64,000 nt of DNA from Paraburkholderia sp041321145 (GTDB lineage Bacteria > Pseudomonadota > Gammaproteobacteria > Burkholderiales > Burkholderiaceae): assembly GCF_041321145.1 (NCBI RefSeq), contig NZ_JBGGWA010000007.1, forward strand, positions 323,264 through 387,263, in the 5' to 3' direction. This document shows positions 62,517 to 64,000 of this stretch, one piece after another. The position numbers were made by a program, and so were the translations under genes. The notes under the pieces are model-generated. The model was not told the origin of the DNA. It was given only the letters and a program-made list of their open reading frames with translations, and searched no databases. Numbering within the stretch: the stretch's first letter is position 1; every line of letters begins with the position of its first letter.

Positions 62517-63796
62517 TGCGGGGATTGCAGGCACAACACTCGGCGCATGAGACCGCGGGCCGATTTTTTCGAGTGAGTCGCATTTTTCGAGTGGGCCGCC
62601 TGTGTCGCGCGAGTAGCTTTTGGCTGGCGCCCATCTTGCCATGCACGTCGCTTACTGCACTGCCTCGCTTGACGAGTTCGCGGCGGCCAAACGTCAAGAT
62701 TCTCGCGGCGTTGCTTTACATGGGCTTTATGGCTGTTGCGCCTGCGTTTGCCGCAACGTCCGAGTTCGCAGTAGTCACGCCGGATCATCCGGTTGTCCTT
62801 CCACAGGACAGCGGTGCACACCCGGCTTTTCGCACTGAATGGTGGTACGCGACGGGCTGGCTCACTACACCGGACAATCAGCCGCTCGGTTTCCAGATCA
62901 CGTTCTTCCGCTCGGCAACCGGACACGACGCTGCCGATCCAAGTGCGTTCGCGCCTTCGCAATTGATCATTGCGCATGCCGCACTGAGCGATCCGGCACT
63001 GGGTCATCTCACGCACGATCAGCGCATTGCGCGCCAAGGGTTCGGGCTGACGTATTCGAAGCCGGACAATACCGACGTCAAACTCGACGCATGGAAAATC
63101 ATTCGTGCCGCCGACGGCCACTACGACGTCACGGTAGACGCGAACGGATTCGCACTGCATCTCTCGCTGACGCCCACACAAGTGCCGTTGATTCAGGGTG
63201 AACGCGGCTACTCGCGCAAAGGTCCGCGGCCCGAGCAGGCGAGCTACTACTACAGCGAACCGCAATTGCGCGTGAGCGGCAGCGTAGTTCGCCCGACCCC
63301 GGCGGGCACCACATCGAAGGTTGATACAGCCGTCACCGGTGCGGCGTGGCTCGATCACGAATGGTCGAGCACCTTGCTCGACGCCGATGCGCTCGGATGG
63401 GATTGGCTCGGCGCCAACCTGACGGACGGCTCGGCCTTGATGGCCTTCAAGGTCCGCGGTCGCGATGGGCACGCCGTTTGGGCACATGCAGCGCTGAGAC
63501 ATCGCGACGGCCAGGTTACGACGTTCGGCCGCGATCAGGTCGACTTCGTGCCGGTTCGCACGTGGCGCTCGCCACGCACGAATACGTCGTATCCCGTCTC
63601 TATGACCGTTAAAACCGGTGCGCTCACGTGGCGACTTGATCCGTTGATGGACGACCAGGAACTCGATTCCCGGCAATCGACGGGTGCCGTGTATTGGGAA
63701 GGCGCAGTGCGGGTGAGTCGCGACGGTGCGGATGTTGGACGTGCCTATCTGGAACTGACGGGCTATGCGAATGCTCTTCGGATCGGCAGGAAGTGA
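62516..63796 (+). CDS. Exported AttH/CrtC-like (carotenoid 1,2-hydratase family) protein
   Basis: A 426-residue protein with a two-lipocalin-like AttH/hydroxyneurosporene-hydratase domain. Motifs: TEWWYATGWLTTPDNQPLGFQITFFRS, WKIIRAADGHYDV, ASYYYSEPQLRVSGS, WLDHEWSST and DWLGANLTDGSALMAF. The ATG at 62516 overlaps the permease stop and has AAGGAGG just upstream. About 60 basic residues precede a signal peptide (ILAALLYMGFMAVAPAFA), so a later start such as the TTG before SSRRPN is possible. Found with ABC exporter genes in other bacteria; carotenoid activity is unlikely. Function unknown. Confidence 0.85.
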   Translation: MRGLQAQHSAHETAGRFFRVSRIFRVGRLCRASSFWLAPILPCTSLTALPRLTSSRRPNVKILAALLYMGFMAVAPAFAATSEFAVVTPDHPVVLPQDSGAHPAFRTEWWYATGWLTTPDNQPLGFQITFFRSATGHDAADPSAFAPSQLIIAHAALSDPALGHLTHDQRIARQGFGLTYSKPDNTDVKLDAWKIIRAADGHYDVTVDANGFALHLSLTPTQVPLIQGERGYSRKGPRPEQASYYYSEPQLRVSGSVVRPTPAGTTSKVDTAVTGAAWLDHEWSSTLLDADALGWDWLGANLTDGSALMAFKVRGRDGHAVWAHAALRHRDGQVTTFGRDQVDFVPVRTWRSPRTNTSYPVSMTVKTGALTWRLDPLMDDQELDSRQSTGAVYWEGAVRVSRDGADVGRAYLELTGYANALRIGRK

Positions 63797-63885
63797 AGCG
63801 CGGTTTCCGGAGGATATTTCGGAATTTGTATGCGCGACGGCTTCCCGGATTTTTTTCGTTACAGCTTCCGGCTGCCGTAAACGCA

Positions 63886-63914
63886 GAAACCCCACCTTTG
63901 AGGGGTGGGGTTTC
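63886..63914 (-). terminator. Rho-independent terminator of the rRNA operon
   Basis: GAAACCCCACC pairs with GGTGGGGTTTC (11 bases, 7-base loop). It lies just past the end of 5S rRNA on the minus strand and also faces the AttH-like gene, so it can serve both. Confidence 0.85.
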
Positions 63915-63927
63915 CGGACCTGCAGGG

Positions 63928-64000
63928 GAGCCTGACGATTACCTACTTTCACACGGGAATCCGCACTATCATCGGCGTGGAGTCGTTTCACGGTCCTGTT
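63928..64000 (-). rRNA. rrf: 5S ribosomal RNA, 3' part (rest beyond window)
   Basis: The reverse complement reads AACAGGACCGTGAAACGACT, then CCACGCCGATGATAGTGCGG, and ends GTAGGTAATCGTCAGGC, which is the second half of a Burkholderia-type 5S rRNA. About 73 of roughly 115 bases lie in the window. The rest of the operon (23S and 16S) should lie to the right. Confidence 0.93.

Noticed and set aside
62516..63796. Carotenoid 1,2-hydratase activity
   Set aside because: The domain relationship is real, but there are no carotenoid biosynthesis genes and the neighbours are an ABC exporter, so the activity is not claimed.
62369..63991. Minus-strand 540-codon open frame overlapping 5S rRNA
   Set aside because: Shadow of the permease and AttH-like genes that also runs through the terminator and into 5S rRNA.
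1..64000. tRNA genes, CRISPR arrays, insertion sequences, prophage or integrase genes
   Set aside because: None seen. There are no regularly spaced direct repeats of CRISPR type, no transposase or integrase reading frames, and no cloverleaf-like stretch with a convincing acceptor stem was noticed by eye; a tRNA search program was not available.

Overview
The window is chromosomal DNA from a member of the Burkholderiaceae, most likely Paraburkholderia. The grounds are uniformly high GC with strong third-position G/C bias, a glutathione-independent formaldehyde dehydrogenase next to betIBA, sox and cho clusters, a Burkholderia-type porin, the cyoABCD operon, and a 5S rRNA end of the Burkholderia type at the right edge. 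This assignment comes from recognised gene content, not a database search.

Region 1 (1-21.5 kb) is a choline-to-pyruvate island. It holds fdhA, betI-betB-betA with a BetI operator, sarcosine oxidase soxBDAG behind L-serine dehydratase sdaA, a choline ABC transporter (choV, choW, choX) and two DJ-1/AraC (GlxA-type) regulators. Choline is imported, oxidised to glycine betaine and, after demethylation steps not encoded here, sarcosine is oxidised to glycine and formaldehyde. FdhA removes the formaldehyde, and SdaA finishes the serine branch. An unrelated insert at 5.5-9.2 kb holds a Sec-exported Rhs/YD-repeat protein with a candidate C-terminal toxin and an overlapping immunity-like gene, then a decayed MFS transporter.

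Region 2 (21.5-25 kb) is mostly small exported proteins (a 42-aa membrane protein, a His/Arg-rich protein, a beta-propeller-like lipoprotein, a 93-aa exported protein) and repeats.

Region 3 (24.8-41 kb) is a catabolic cluster of unknown substrate: porin, class II aldolase-like protein, complete Liv-type ABC importer, two AMP-forming acyl-CoA ligases, two acyl-CoA dehydrogenases, an SDR and an IclR regulator. Copies of a palindrome close to TTCTGCATTGCAGAA lie in the promoter regions, and the porin and importer share nearly the same promoter with the palindrome at nearly the same spacing, so I infer one regulon.

Region 4 (41.4-52.7 kb) has a BON protein; a two-component flavin monooxygenase, reductase and MFS transporter facing an XRE-cupin repressor; an overlapping ECF sigma / anti-sigma-like / Spy-like / DUF1800 / DUF1501 operon; WXXGXW and mini-lipoprotein genes; an HAD phosphatase; and a short peptide with a double-glycine-type leader.

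Region 5 (52.7-64 kb) is cytochrome bo3 quinol oxidase cyoABCD, an orphan NuoM-like antiporter-type subunit, an ABC exporter (LolD-like ATPase and FtsX-type permease) with an AttH/CrtC-like partner, then a terminator and the 3' part of 5S rRNA from an rRNA operon entering from the right on the minus strand.
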